The notes under the pieces: generated by a model | Databases searched by the model: none | What the model was told of the DNA's origin: nothing | The model's input: the letters and a program-made list of their open reading frames with translations, nothing else | Shown: positions 1 through 8,998 of the stretch, in pieces | How the letters are laid out: every line of letters begins with the position of its first letter | Position numbering within the stretch: position 1 is the stretch's first letter | Assembly (NCBI RefSeq): GCF_021531695.1 | Contig: NZ_JADYUI010000005.1 | Span: 1-64,000, forward strand | Origin: Roseburia hominis | GTDB taxonomy: Bacteria > Bacillota > Clostridia > Lachnospirales > Lachnospiraceae | Direction: 5' to 3' | DNA: 64,000 nucleotides | Translations under genes and position numbers: made by a program

Positions 1-65
1 TGAAGCGAGGGTGGCATAGCCGGAACAAGATATTTTTTAGCCACAAGTGTTACAAAAATGCTTGA

Positions 66-377
66 CCACAACATTCTTTTGATGTTATCATTCTTGGAAC
101 GGGTGTGCGTATGGGAAAAATTTACAAACCCGCTTCAAATTTTATTCGGAAGAACATAGAGCAATTAGCTCAAAAAAAGATTGCAATTTTCTTTTGCAAC
201 GCATACTCAAATACATTTGATAATGCTGTCGAGAAGAACTTGCCTTTCGAACTCGTACAACAAGCAATCTGTATAAAATCATTCGGTAGAAAACCGCCTT
301 TTTCTCACCCACAGAATATGAATTGGCTAAACAAGGATAACCTGAATAGTTTTATTGCAACAATCCATAGCTTATAG
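66..377 (+). pseudogene. Flavodoxin-domain protein, 5'-degenerate remnant
   Basis: From about position 81 the plus-strand frame reads DVIILGTGVRMGKIYKP, the typical mid-protein strand-loop of flavodoxin-like proteins (a 'YDvvilGspv.mGk' block). It continues through KKIAIFFCNAYS to a natural stop at 377. A full flavodoxin of this kind is about 150-170 residues and starts with an FMN phosphate-binding loop (T/S-x-T-G-x-T). Here the frame is closed by a stop at 63-65 and no such loop is readable upstream in any frame. A GTG at 105 could start a short product, but it has no convincing ribosome binding site and would lack half the fold. I therefore read it as a decayed gene whose front part is lost or frameshifted. 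The window edge limits how far this can be judged. Confidence 0.5.
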
Positions 378-494
378 GCAAGTGATTATTTGCAAAAAGA
401 ACTGTCCAATAACCCACAAAAGGATAAATTTTCAAAGAAATAGAATCTCTGCAACCTTCATAAATATAAGAACACAAAAAGTTCACAAAAATTA

Positions 495-521
495 TTAGCA
501 CTCACTATTGACGAGTGCTAA
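495..521. promoter_or_regulatory. CIRCE operator (HrcA binding site)
   Basis: TTAGCACTC, nine bases, GAGTGCTAA: an exact match to the CIRCE inverted repeat bound by the heat-shock repressor HrcA. It overlaps the -35 region of the hsp20 promoter, so bound HrcA would block transcription until heat or protein damage inactivates the repressor. Confidence 0.96.
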
Positions 522-536
522 TAATGGTGTTATAAC
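508..536 (+). promoter_or_regulatory. SigA-type promoter of hsp20
   Basis: TTGACG (508-513), 17 bases, TATAAC (531-536). The -35 box lies inside the CIRCE element. This leaves a 5' leader of about 100 bases before the hsp20 start. Confidence 0.8.
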
Positions 537-645
537 ATAATTGTAGCAAGAAACAGGAGAAAGAAAGGACTGATCGTTCAGATTTCTTCCCAAACATCCC
601 CAGTTTCATAATTAACAAATAATTTTGAAAAAGGAGCGATGACCT

Positions 646-1119
646 ATGTTAACACCTAGTATTTATGGAGAAAACTTATTTGATGATTTCTTTAATGACT
701 TCTTTAACTTCCCGGATTTTGATGACAAGGAAATGAAAGAAGCACAGAAGAAGCTGTATGGTCGCCATGCTGCAAACATGATGAAGACAGATGTGCAGGA
801 ACATGAGGATCATTATGAAGTAGACATTGATCTTCCGGGCTTTAAAAAAGATGAATTGTCGCTGGAGTTCAAGGATGGCTATCTGGTAATCAGTGCAACC
901 AAAGGACTTAACAAAGATGAAAAAGATAAGAAAAGCGGCAAGTATATCCGTCGGGAACGTTATGCAGGCGGTATGACCAGATCATTCTATGTAGGAGAAA
1001 ATATAAAACAGGAAGAGATACATGCAAAATACGAAAACGGTGTATTGAAGCTGAACATTCCGAAAGAAGATAAGAATTCGCCGAAAGAAGAAAAAAATTA
1101 TATTGCCATTGAGGGATAA
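646..1119 (+). CDS. Hsp20/alpha-crystallin family small heat-shock protein
   Basis: 157-residue ATP-independent holdase chaperone of the cytoplasm, which binds unfolding proteins for later refolding. The alpha-crystallin domain spans about residues 45-145, with HYEVDIDLPGFKKDEL at its start and the conserved GVLKLNIPK near its end. The C-terminal IAI (residues 153-155) is the I-x-I tail used for oligomer assembly. The variable N-terminal arm is rich in Phe and Asp. Start ATG 646 follows AAGGAG at a suitable distance. The gene is monocistronic: CIRCE and promoter lie upstream and a hairpin terminator follows. Regulation by HrcA is expected from the operator; hrcA itself is not in the window. 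Confidence 0.95.
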   Translation: MLTPSIYGENLFDDFFNDFFNFPDFDDKEMKEAQKKLYGRHAANMMKTDVQEHEDHYEVDIDLPGFKKDELSLEFKDGYLVISATKGLNKDEKDKKSGKYIRRERYAGGMTRSFYVGENIKQEEIHAKYENGVLKLNIPKEDKNSPKEEKNYIAIEG

Positions 1120-1138
1120 TGGCCCCCTCTTCACATAT

Positions 1139-1182
1139 ACAGGCAGATTCCTTGAAAAAGGAGTCTGCCTGATTTGTTTCAT
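1139..1182 (+). terminator. Terminator after hsp20
   Basis: CAGGCAGATTCC and GGAGTCTGCCTG form a stem with a short A-rich loop 20 bases after the hsp20 stop. The U-tract is weak (ATTTGTTTC). Confidence 0.65.
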
Positions 1183-1206
1183 ACAAGAATTTTTTTCTTT
1201 TTGTGT

Positions 1207-1244
1207 ATATCTATCGGAAAAATCAATATTTATCCGATAGATAT
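1207..1244. repeat. 12-bp perfect inverted repeat, 14-base loop
   Basis: ATATCTATCGGA at 1207-1218 and its exact reverse complement at 1233-1244. There is no T-run on either side, so it is not a clear terminator. It sits between hsp20 and the chemoreceptor gene and may be an operator or a transcript-end hairpin. Confidence 0.6.
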
Positions 1245-1301
1245 ATGCGTTTGCATCATCACTTCTTCTCAATTCTTTTACAAAGATACACCAAAATGTC
1301 A

Positions 1302-1331
1302 TTGCTATCCCATACGCAAGTAGCGTATAAT
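1302..1331 (+). promoter_or_regulatory. Candidate chemoreceptor promoter with palindrome over -10
   Basis: TTGCTA (1302-1307), 18 bases, TATAAT (1326-1331). A small palindrome ATACGC-AAGTA-GCGTAT (1312-1328) overlaps the spacer and the -10 box and could be an operator. The inferred leader is about 50 bases. Confidence 0.55.
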
Positions 1332-1387
1332 TTAATTGTACTTATAACAAATGGGATATTTCATTTTCCAAAGGAGACAAGATTAAT

Positions 1388-2903
1388 ATGGAAGAAAAAA
1401 CTTTTCGTTTTGCCGACAAAAGTCAGCAGGTAAAAAAAAATTAACAGGTTCTTATGTTTCAGTACCGCAATATTAAATATAATTGGTTTTTCAATCATAT
1501 TTATTTCTTTTTTAAGAGGATATCGCAGCTCACTATATACCTTTGGTCTTTTAGCAATTATGATTCTATCCTGTGTCAGTGGATTTGTTATTCTAAAAAA
1601 AGATGAAAACAGTCAAATTTTACGCTATGTTATGATGATAGGCTTACTTATCATTACGCCTCTTCTGGCTTTTGGATTTAACTCATATTATATGAGAGTC
1701 CTTTCTGCTCTTCCGTTTTTAGGATGCGTACTTTATTTTGACACGAGATTTTCCGTTATTTCCGGTACTCTCGTCTCCATTGAACATTTTTTAGTTACAT
1801 TTATCCGTCAATTCGTGTTTCATAATTATAAGGGAGAACAATTTATGGATAATATAACGATTTCCTTTGTACTTTCTGTCATGATGCTTGTAATATGGTA
1901 TCTGACCAAAGTTGGAAAAATATTTAATGACGATTCCATTCAATGCGTACAATACGAATCAGAACTACAAAAAGAAATGGTAGATGAAATTTTAGAAATT
2001 ACACAGCAGGTCAGAACGCAGACTACTGATGCCATGGATATTGTAAATAACTTACATCAATCTTCGGAAGTTGTAAGTGCCGCTGTTGGAGACATTAGCA
2101 CCAGTACCTTACATACGGCGGAAAGTATTCAGACACAAAGCATTATGACCCAGAATATTCAGGATAACATTGAGCAAACCATGTCCCGTACAGATGACAT
2201 TGTACATATTGCGAACCATTCTGCCGAACTTAACAGAGAAAGTTCAAAATACATGGAACAATTACGTCAGGAATCTGAGGTTCTTGACGAAACCAACGAA
2301 GTCGTATCCTCCTCTATGAAACAACTCCAACAGAATGTAACCAACGTAAAGGAAATTACCAACACCATTTTTGATATTTCTTCCCAAACAAATTTGCTGG
2401 CATTAAATGCTTCGATTGAAGCTGCCAGAGCCGGAGATGCCGGAAAAGGATTTGCCGTTGTTGCAGATGAAATTCGTGCATTATCCGAAAGGACTCGTCA
2501 GGAAACCGAAAATATTTCCCATATTCTTGAAGCACTGGAGCAGAATGCAAATGAAACTGCAGAAGCAGTCGGTCGCTCTGTAGAAGTTGGTACTACTCAG
2601 GAAGAAATGATTGGCGAAGTTGCACATCAGTTTACAGAAATGAATGCCAACGTAAATGATCTGGTTTCCAATATTTCCGTGATTGAAAAAATGTTAGGCG
2701 ACTTATCAAATGCCAATACAGAGATTGTAAATAATATAACCTCTCTATCTGCTTCCACAGAAGAAGTTACTGCTTCCGCGCAACAGTCTTCGGAACTTAC
2801 CGATCAAAACCTGGAAAACTCACAAAATGCCAAGGCTATCTTAGACGATGTACTTCAAGTATCACATCGCATGGATAAATATATTTCACGCGATACGTTT
2901 TAA
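1388..2903 (+). CDS. Methyl-accepting chemotaxis protein, frame interrupted at an A9 tract
   Basis: The gene appears to start at ATG 1388 behind [26 protein letters not shown] run of nine A at 1432-1440 then throws the frame to a stop at 1441-1443. Reading eight A instead joins it to [16 protein letters not shown] and the long downstream frame, giving 504 residues. Without the shift, translation could only start at ATG 1560 (447 residues), losing the first membrane helix. The reconstructed protein has several N-terminal membrane helices and no clear extracellular sensor or HAMP. A long coiled coil follows, with the conserved receptor tip [20 protein letters not shown] about two thirds along (encoded near 2370). 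It would signal through CheA/CheW, which are not in the window. The interruption may be slippage-based switching, transcriptional slippage, or a sequencing error. Confidence 0.85.
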
Positions 2904-2933
2904 ATCATTTTTTATATCGCTATAACACGGATA

Positions 2934-2970
2934 AACCCCGAAGGATTTGCTCAATCTTCCGGGGCTTAAT
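2934..2970. terminator. Bidirectional terminator between converging genes
   Basis: CCCCGAAGG and CTTCCGGGG form a GC-rich stem between the ends of the chemoreceptor gene (+) and the M20 peptidase gene (-), flanked by T-rich and A-rich stretches. Confidence 0.7.
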
Positions 2971-2992
2971 TTCTCTATATTTATTTTCCACT

Positions 2993-4426
2993 CTATCTGT
3001 TCTTAATAACCGCTTTGTAAAAATCCACTCCCATTGGAAGTGCTCCCTGATAAATGTTTTCATTTAAACCATGCACACTTGCATACTGCTGTTCATTAAT
3101 GTAAAGTGGCGCAAAACGAATGCAATTTTTGCTTACTTCTTTATAATATTTCGCATCCGTTCCACCTGTCATAATATAAGGACATACCCCGATTCCCGGA
3201 TAAATCTCTTCTACCGTCTTTTCTATTTTTTTAAATTCCTCCCCATTAAAATCTACAATGGGACATGGTTCATCCTGATAAATCACTTCTGTCTCAATAT
3301 CATATTTTTTTGCAATTGCACTTACTGCCTCGATACTTTCTTTATTCGGCTGGTGATGAATAAATCTCATATTTCCTGTCACATATGCTTCCTGCGGAAG
3401 TACATTCAAACCATCCGCTCCTTTTGCCATTGTAAATGCCAGGGTCGTATGCAACATTGCTCCCGCTGACGCATTGATCGAAGGAAGCAGCTTTTTTAAA
3501 ATTGGTTTGAAGCACCACATATTTGCAAAAATAATTTTCATGCCAAAATCCATATTAGGTGCACACCGTCGAAACATTTCTTCCAATGTAGCAGAAAATT
3601 TACATACAAAAGGACTATGTTTTTCCACTTCCGCCATAAATTTTCCAAGACGTACCAGTGGAGTATTTTTCTTTGGTGCACTGGCATGTCCGCCATTTCC
3701 CTTTGCCGTAAACTTCACATCCCCGTAGCCTTTTTCAACCACACCTATCATGGCATAAGTTCCATTCACACCTGCCATTGGTTTTTCTAAAATCATACCA
3801 CCCTCATCAAGAACCAGTTCCAACTCGATTCCCTGTTCCTTCAGATACTGAACCGTTGCCGGAGCACCATCGCCACTCCACTCTTCCGTGCAACTACTTC
3901 CTATGTATACATCCACCTCTGGTTGATATCCATCTTTGATCAACTCCTCTATTGCAGTAAAAATACAAAACAAACTTCCTTTCGTATCTACCGTACCACG
4001 TCCCCATACTCTTCCTTCTTCATCTATATCTCCGCTAAATGGAGCATGTTCCCATTCCCCACCTGCTTCTACGACATCCTGATGACTCATAAGAAGAATT
4101 GGTTTCTGATTGCTCTTTCCCTTCCACTTATACAATAAACTTCCGTTGAAAACATGCTTTTCGCAGGTAGCATGCACGTTTGGAAACAGTTCTTTTAAAA
4201 TTTCATGAAATTCATAAAATTTTGTTCTGTCTTCCGTAAAACGACTGGAAATGGTCTCCTTTTGAATCATTTTTGCAAGTTGTTTTCCATATGCTACACT
4301 TCGTTCTCCGTTATCAAGCTGCACTTTTGCCTCTTTTGCTGTTGTTGGCTTTAACATGACTGTCCGCAATAACAGAATACCAACAAAAACCGCAATAGCA
4401 GCCAGAATGATCAATAAAACTATCAT
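2993..4426 (-). CDS. M20-family metallopeptidase, membrane-anchored (PM20D1/ArgE-like)
   Basis: 477-residue di-zinc amidohydrolase. It opens with a single hydrophobic helix (residues 1-25) and lacks a signal cleavage motif, so it is probably membrane-anchored. Metal-binding and catalytic motifs in order are LLMSHQDVV (His), GRGTVDTKG (Asp), SSCTEEWSGDG (catalytic and ligand Glu pair) and SVHGLNE near the end (last His). The size and the SHQDVV / RGTVDTKG wording resemble PM20D1-like carboxypeptidases, which hydrolyse or condense N-acyl amino acids; the substrate here is unknown. It is the last gene of an operon, 17 bases after a predicted membrane protein and downstream of a DUF5058 protein. 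The same trio architecture, with a different M20 type, recurs at 55.7-58.5 kb. Confidence 0.88.
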   Translation of the reverse strand: MIVLLIILAAIAVFVGILLLRTVMLKPTTAKEAKVQLDNGERSVAYGKQLAKMIQKETISSRFTEDRTKFYEFHEILKELFPNVHATCEKHVFNGSLLYKWKGKSNQKPILLMSHQDVVEAGGEWEHAPFSGDIDEEGRVWGRGTVDTKGSLFCIFTAIEELIKDGYQPEVDVYIGSSCTEEWSGDGAPATVQYLKEQGIELELVLDEGGMILEKPMAGVNGTYAMIGVVEKGYGDVKFTAKGNGGHASAPKKNTPLVRLGKFMAEVEKHSPFVCKFSATLEEMFRRCAPNMDFGMKIIFANMWCFKPILKKLLPSINASAGAMLHTTLAFTMAKGADGLNVLPQEAYVTGNMRFIHHQPNKESIEAVSAIAKKYDIETEVIYQDEPCPIVDFNGEEFKKIEKTVEEIYPGIGVCPYIMTGGTDAKYYKEVSKNCIRFAPLYINEQQYASVHGLNENIYQGALPMGVDFYKAVIKNR

Positions 4427-4443
4427 GTCTGTCCCCGACCTTT

Positions 4444-5118
4444 CTATAATTTATCTTTTTTAAATAAGTAGTAACCTATGAGTAACGCTAATCCACCGCT
4501 TGGCAGAAGAAGTATGCTGGTCTGATTGATTGCTTCCGGAACGCATACACACAAAAGGCTCATCAAAAACAGTGGAATCACTGCAATTTTCGGACTCTTT
4601 AAGAAATATTTTAATCCTAATGCTCCAAAAAGAGCAGGTACCACATTGTCAAATGCCGGAAGTAACACTTCATTTTGCAAAACCGGCTGAAGCGGTACCA
4701 GCAGAATTACGCCTTCTACAATTACTAAAGTTGTAACAATGGCGCTGGTTGCTACACTAATCGTGGAAATAATTTCATGTTCCGGTGTTCCCGGCTTTGT
4801 TTCTGCAATATCCCGCGCATTCATGGCACATGGAATTTTCATATTTGTTACATTTCCGGTGATAAATGACAAATAACTTCCTCCTACTCCAAGCATTGGA
4901 GCATATACCAGAAATTCCACAATAGAAACAGGAACATAGATTATTCCTACCTTTAGGAATCCACTTAACACACCGCCCCAATCCGGAGAAACATGATTTA
5001 CAATGCCAAACAAAAAAGGAACAGCCAAAAGGAGCACTACTATGGCAACTCCGGTAATTCGTCCAATTCTGTGAAGACTGTTATTATACTCTTTTAAAAA
5101 CTTTTCTTTTTCCTCCAT
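4444..5118 (-). CDS. Membrane protein, partner of DUF5058 protein (copy A)
   Basis: 224 residues, five to seven hydrophobic segments. I chose ATG 5118 (MEEKEKFLKEY) because GGGAGG lies 9 bases upstream; the in-frame GTG at 5127 touches that site. A conserved block near residue 75-110, SYLSFITGNVTNMKIPCAMN followed by a P-x-TPE-x-E-x-IS string, is nearly repeated in the paralogue at 55690-56466. I know no biochemical function for this family. Strict pairing with a DUF5058 membrane protein and an M20 hydrolase suggests one half of a two-subunit transporter whose substrate or product is an amide handled by the peptidase. That is inference. Confidence 0.75.
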   Translation of the reverse strand: MEEKEKFLKEYNNSLHRIGRITGVAIVVLLLAVPFLFGIVNHVSPDWGGVLSGFLKVGIIYVPVSIVEFLVYAPMLGVGGSYLSFITGNVTNMKIPCAMNARDIAETKPGTPEHEIISTISVATSAIVTTLVIVEGVILLVPLQPVLQNEVLLPAFDNVVPALFGALGLKYFLKSPKIAVIPLFLMSLLCVCVPEAINQTSILLLPSGGLALLIGYYLFKKDKL

Positions 5119-5131
5119 GGCTTTCACCTCC

Positions 5132-5878
5132 CTATATTATCATTCCAATGCCAACAGCTGCTACCATGGCAATAAGCATACTGACTGCCAGGCTAAAGTT
5201 TTCCAAAATGGTTTTCCCTTTTTTCTGAATAAAAAATTCAAATACAGCCATACAAATTGCGGCAATGATTGCAACTAAAAGTGGCATAACATCCGCTCCG
5301 TCCCGCGGAATCGCTTTTCCTATGTAAGAACCTATGTATGCTGCACACAAACCAACGAACATTGCCGTGGTGGCATGTGCACCAAATCCCGGTTTTCCGT
5401 CTGATTCTTTTTTTGGCGTGGTCTGTACTTTATTTAAGTACTTTTTCAGGAAGAAAATACAACAGATGATGCCGCCTAAAATTCCAAGGGTCATAACAAG
5501 AGCTATGGTAACAAAAGAACCTGTACTGAGTTCTCCAAGCTTTAGTCCACTCAGACCTATACTCTGCGCTGCTATCTCCGCTGCATTAAGTTCATACTGA
5601 AGCGCACCTACAACAGACAGACGAAGCCAGGAAAATGGCACTCCCAGCGTTCCGCTTAAGGCTATTACCCCCAGTAAAATACTAATGGATGGCAGCAACG
5701 TAAAAGTCGCACTCGCAGTAATCGTCTTCCTTAAGATTTTTTTGTCCATTCCGATTTTGATCCCCGCACGATAACTCTTAATCAGAAACACCAGACACAT
5801 AATTGTGATAAACAATACTACACAGGCAACAATCAGATAAAATACGCCTGAATTAACACTTTTGAAATAATCGTTCAT
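5132..5878 (-). CDS. DUF5058-like membrane protein (copy A)
   Basis: 248 residues with about seven membrane helices. Start ATG 5878 is preferred over ATG 5884 because GAGGAGG sits at the right distance only for the former. The hallmark segment LLPSISILLGVIALSGTLG followed by FSWLRLSVVGALQYE aligns closely with VPSLSIVVGLFALISVLGV and WSWWRLSVIGSLSYE in the paralogue at 56488-57207. First gene of a three-gene operon; the partner begins 13 bases after its stop. Function is not established. Membership in DUF5058 is by recalled family appearance and should be confirmed by profile search. Confidence 0.75.
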   Translation of the reverse strand: MNDYFKSVNSGVFYLIVACVVLFITIMCLVFLIKSYRAGIKIGMDKKILRKTITASATFTLLPSISILLGVIALSGTLGVPFSWLRLSVVGALQYELNAAEIAAQSIGLSGLKLGELSTGSFVTIALVMTLGILGGIICCIFFLKKYLNKVQTTPKKESDGKPGFGAHATTAMFVGLCAAYIGSYIGKAIPRDGADVMPLLVAIIAAICMAVFEFFIQKKGKTILENFSLAVSMLIAMVAAVGIGMII

Positions 5879-5989
5879 AGACATTCCTCCTCGTTATCTT
5901 CACACTCTATTATTTATGATAATATTTGTGTACTTTTCCTTTCTTTGATACCAGTAATTTGTTCCATATCGATTTTTATCCCATTTCCC

Positions 5990-6018
5990 ATTATGACAAG
6001 ATGTTTTACTTTGGTCAG
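5990..6018 (-). promoter_or_regulatory. Candidate promoter of DUF5058/M20 operon A
   Basis: On the minus strand CTGACC (6018-6013), 17 bases, CATAAT (5995-5990), about 110 bases before the first start codon. The -35 box is imperfect. Confidence 0.4.
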
Positions 6019-6072
6019 TCTTTTTATGATTTCACTTGGTTGTGAATAATTCGGGTTTACTTCTTTTCCAGC

Positions 6073-6126
6073 AAAAAAACCTGTCTTACAAACATCATCT
6101 ATCGATGTACTGTAAAACAGGTTTTC
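6073..6126 (-). terminator. Terminator after the Bce-like ABC operon
   Basis: On the minus strand AAAACCTGTTTTACAGTACATC pairs with a GATGT...TAAGACAGGTTTT arm, followed by seven T. It lies just after the permease stop at 6138. Confidence 0.85.
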
Positions 6127-6137
6127 TTTTACACTTT

Positions 6138-8123
6138 CTATTCTACAATTTTATAATACGTTTTCGCAGTCATGGCATACACAATACTATATAAAATCGC
6201 ATAAACAAGAATCGTAACTACTGTACAAATCAAAAACAGTGAAAAATCATTTAAACAGAATAGTCCTAAAATACGTTTTATCATTGGAAATGCAAACATC
6301 GTATGAATAATCGCTACCAAAAGCGGCAAAAAGAACACTTTTAAAATCTGGCTATGAATAGAACTTTTCACCATCGCCTTTGACATTCCTACCTTTTCCA
6401 TAATGCGGAAACGTTCTCTGTCATCAAATCCCTCCGAAATCTGTTTATAATAAATAATTAATACGGCAGCGCCGAGGAATAAGCTTCCAAGAAAGATACC
6501 AAGGAAAAGAAAAGATCCATACATCGCATAGAAAGATTCTCTGGCTTCTTCTCTGCTTTCTGCAAAAACCGTATCAATGGCACAAAGACTGTCTCGGACA
6601 TCAACACCAAAATTATGCACTGCTTCCTCTGTTCCTACCACATCAAAGGAATATTGCAGATCTAAAGAAGCAGCATCCGGATTCTGGTATGTTCTCTCAT
6701 AGTTTAAAATCTGCGTTGCATCCGAAAAAATCAAATAATAAGAATCATAATATCCTGCCAGCGAATCATCAATATACGGGAAATCCTTACATTCTCCCAC
6801 AACTTTATATACATCTCCATTGATATCAATGAAATCCGGCACATCTTTCGCATTAATTTTGTAAGCAAGGACTTCATCCGGAGCAAGTGAAAGTTTCTGA
6901 TCTGTTAAAAGATTGTAATCAGAAAGTGGTATCATTTGCGCATAAAAGAAATTTGTATCTGTCATATCCATATCTGATGGTTTATTACAGTAAAAAGAAA
7001 CTGTATTATCTTTTTCTTCATAATTTCCTATCAAATCACCAAAATAAAAAGGATAAATATTATCTGCTTCTACTCCATATTCCTCATATTTTTCTGCTAA
7101 CAGCGTATCTACCTGATTCTTTACTTCTTCTGACGGATTTTTTATTGTCACCGTGATATCCTGCGGAAAACGAGTTTTTAAACTTGTTTCTGCTCCACAA
7201 TATAAACATACCGTCGTAGCAAGCGTAAGAATTACAGCTGTGTTTAAAATACAAATATTAGAAAGTCCGATTGCATTCTGTTTCATACGATAAATCATCG
7301 AAGAGGTCGAAATAAAGTTTTTTGTTTTATAATAGTAATTTTTATTCCGTTTTAAGGCTTTCAGCAATACAATACTGCCACTGGTAAAAAGATAGTATGT
7401 TCCTGCCATAACAAACAGAACAGCAATTAAAAACAATGACATGCTGGCAAATGGATTTTTTGCCATAATCGCAAGTGCATAACCAATTCCAAGGCAGACA
7501 ATCCCAAGTATGGCTAATAACTTCTTTGCCTTTGGCTCTTTTTCTCCCGCTTTATCGGAAGACAAGAGGTTAATCGGATTTGACACATGAATCTGAAAAA
7601 AATTAAAGACAAAAGTAGCCAGAAAGATCATACCAAATAATATAATTGTAACAACAAAATCCTGTGCAGATAAGGAAAACCCTAATTTTACATTAAAATG
7701 AAGGATTTTTAATAAAATCAGATACATCAATTTGTCAAGAACTACACCCAAAAACAGACCAATTGTAATACTGATTAAAAACGTAAACACCGTTTCAAAT
7801 AGCATCATAATTGCAATGTGCTTTTTTTCCATACCAAGAATGTTATAAAGTCCAATTTCTTTTTTTCTCCGTTTCATTAAAAAACTATTGGTGTAAAACA
7901 AAAGAATACAGGAAAAAATAGCAATAACAAAAGAACCAAAAGCTAAAAATGAAATTAGGACTTCAGAACCCCACATTTCTTTTAATCCTTCATTTCTGGA
8001 TAACGATTCCATAATAAAAAACATACAAATCGTCATAATGCAGGCAAGAAGATATGGAATATATGTCTGATGATTTTTCTTCAGGTTAGAGATTGCAAGC
8101 TTTGGATAATAAACCTTATTCAT
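6138..8123 (-). CDS. BceB-type ABC transporter permease
   Basis: 661 residues from ATG 8123 (MNKVYYPKLAISNLKKN), which has GGGAGGGG upstream and overlaps the end of the ATPase gene by 8 bases. It has the FtsX/MacB-like permease pattern of BceB/YxdM proteins: a first helix, a group of helices with the KKEIGLYNILGMEKKHIA cytoplasmic loop, a large extracellular domain of roughly 200 residues (about 315-525), and final helices with DDRERFRIMEKVGMSK. BceAB transporters remove or sense peptide antibiotics bound to cell-wall lipid intermediates and activate the partner kinase, encoded here upstream in the same cluster. The specific peptide cannot be predicted. Confidence 0.9.
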   Translation of the reverse strand: MNKVYYPKLAISNLKKNHQTYIPYLLACIMTICMFFIMESLSRNEGLKEMWGSEVLISFLAFGSFVIAIFSCILLFYTNSFLMKRRKKEIGLYNILGMEKKHIAIMMLFETVFTFLISITIGLFLGVVLDKLMYLILLKILHFNVKLGFSLSAQDFVVTIILFGMIFLATFVFNFFQIHVSNPINLLSSDKAGEKEPKAKKLLAILGIVCLGIGYALAIMAKNPFASMSLFLIAVLFVMAGTYYLFTSGSIVLLKALKRNKNYYYKTKNFISTSSMIYRMKQNAIGLSNICILNTAVILTLATTVCLYCGAETSLKTRFPQDITVTIKNPSEEVKNQVDTLLAEKYEEYGVEADNIYPFYFGDLIGNYEEKDNTVSFYCNKPSDMDMTDTNFFYAQMIPLSDYNLLTDQKLSLAPDEVLAYKINAKDVPDFIDINGDVYKVVGECKDFPYIDDSLAGYYDSYYLIFSDATQILNYERTYQNPDAASLDLQYSFDVVGTEEAVHNFGVDVRDSLCAIDTVFAESREEARESFYAMYGSFLFLGIFLGSLFLGAAVLIIYYKQISEGFDDRERFRIMEKVGMSKAMVKSSIHSQILKVFFLPLLVAIIHTMFAFPMIKRILGLFCLNDFSLFLICTVVTILVYAILYSIVYAMTAKTYYKIVE

Positions 8124-8883
8124 GATCTTCCCCTCCCGTTGCAATGACAGTTAAGGTATCCGAAATTTTTTGATACATTGCCTCATTTGTCATATTTCCA
8201 CGATAAATCTGGTGATACACCATACCATCTTTAATAAATAAAACACGGCTTGCATGGCTTGCTGCCTTTGTGCTGTGCGTTACCATAACAATTGTCTGAC
8301 CATTTTGATTAATCGTATTAAAGAGAGATAAAAGTTCATCGGCAGACTTAGAATCCAATGCTCCGGTGGGCTCATCGGCAAGAATCAGTTTTGGATTTGT
8401 AATAAGTGCTCTTGCTGCTGCCGTTCTCTGCTTTTGTCCGCCGGAAACCTCATACGGAAATTTATCTAAGATCTTCTCTATTCCAAGTGTTTTTGCTATC
8501 GGCTCTAACCGTTGTTCCATTTCCGGATATTTTTTTCCGGATAAAACAAGAGGAAGAAAAATATTGTCCTTCAAAGAAAAAGTATCTAAAAGATTGAAAT
8601 CCTGAAACACAAAACCAAGATTATTTCTACGGAATGCAGAAATCTCTTTTTCCCGCATAGAAACCAGATTTACATCATTTAGTAAAACTTTTCCACCGGT
8701 TGGTTTATCTAATGCTGCAAGAATATTTAAAAGAGTTGTTTTTCCGGAACCGGACTCTCCCATAATTGCAAGATATTCACCCTCTTCTACGGAAAAATTA
8801 ACATCCCGCAAAGCTTCTACTTTATTTCCACCAAATCTGGTAGTATATGTTTTTTTCACATTTTTTACTTCTAATAGTGACAC
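8116..8883 (-). CDS. BceA-type ABC transporter ATP-binding protein
   Basis: 255 residues from GTG 8883, chosen because GGAGG sits 8 bases upstream (minus strand) and SLLEVKNVKKTYTTRFGG is the usual family N-terminus; the longer upstream frame has no ribosome binding site. Walker A GESGSGKTT, Q-loop VFQDFNLLD, signature VSGGQKQR, Walker B LILADEPTGALD and H-loop VTHS are all intact. It powers the BceB-like permease encoded immediately downstream. A BceR-type operator lies about 100 bases upstream, so expression should be induced by the adjacent two-component system. Confidence 0.93.
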   Translation of the reverse strand: MSLLEVKNVKKTYTTRFGGNKVEALRDVNFSVEEGEYLAIMGESGSGKTTLLNILAALDKPTGGKVLLNDVNLVSMREKEISAFRRNNLGFVFQDFNLLDTFSLKDNIFLPLVLSGKKYPEMEQRLEPIAKTLGIEKILDKFPYEVSGGQKQRTAAARALITNPKLILADEPTGALDSKSADELLSLFNTINQNGQTIVMVTHSTKAASHASRVLFIKDGMVYHQIYRGNMTNEAMYQKISDTLTVIATGGEDHE

Positions 8884-8979
8884 GTCTGTTACCTCCAAAT
8901 TCATTTTTGTTCTAACATGAGTATAGAAAAAATAAAAAGATGCTACCATAATTTCTGGTGACATTTTAGGGGTGTAACC

Positions 8980-8993
8980 TTACAAATTTGTCA
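8980..8993. promoter_or_regulatory. BceR-type binding site
   Basis: TTACAAATTTGTCA fits the inverted TNACA-N4-TGTNA pattern recognised by BceR-like response regulators. It lies between the end of the kinase gene and the start of the bceA-like gene, where an inducible promoter for the transporter is expected. A second TGACA half-site occurs nearby at about 8959. Confidence 0.6.
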
Positions 8994-8998
8994 CATTA

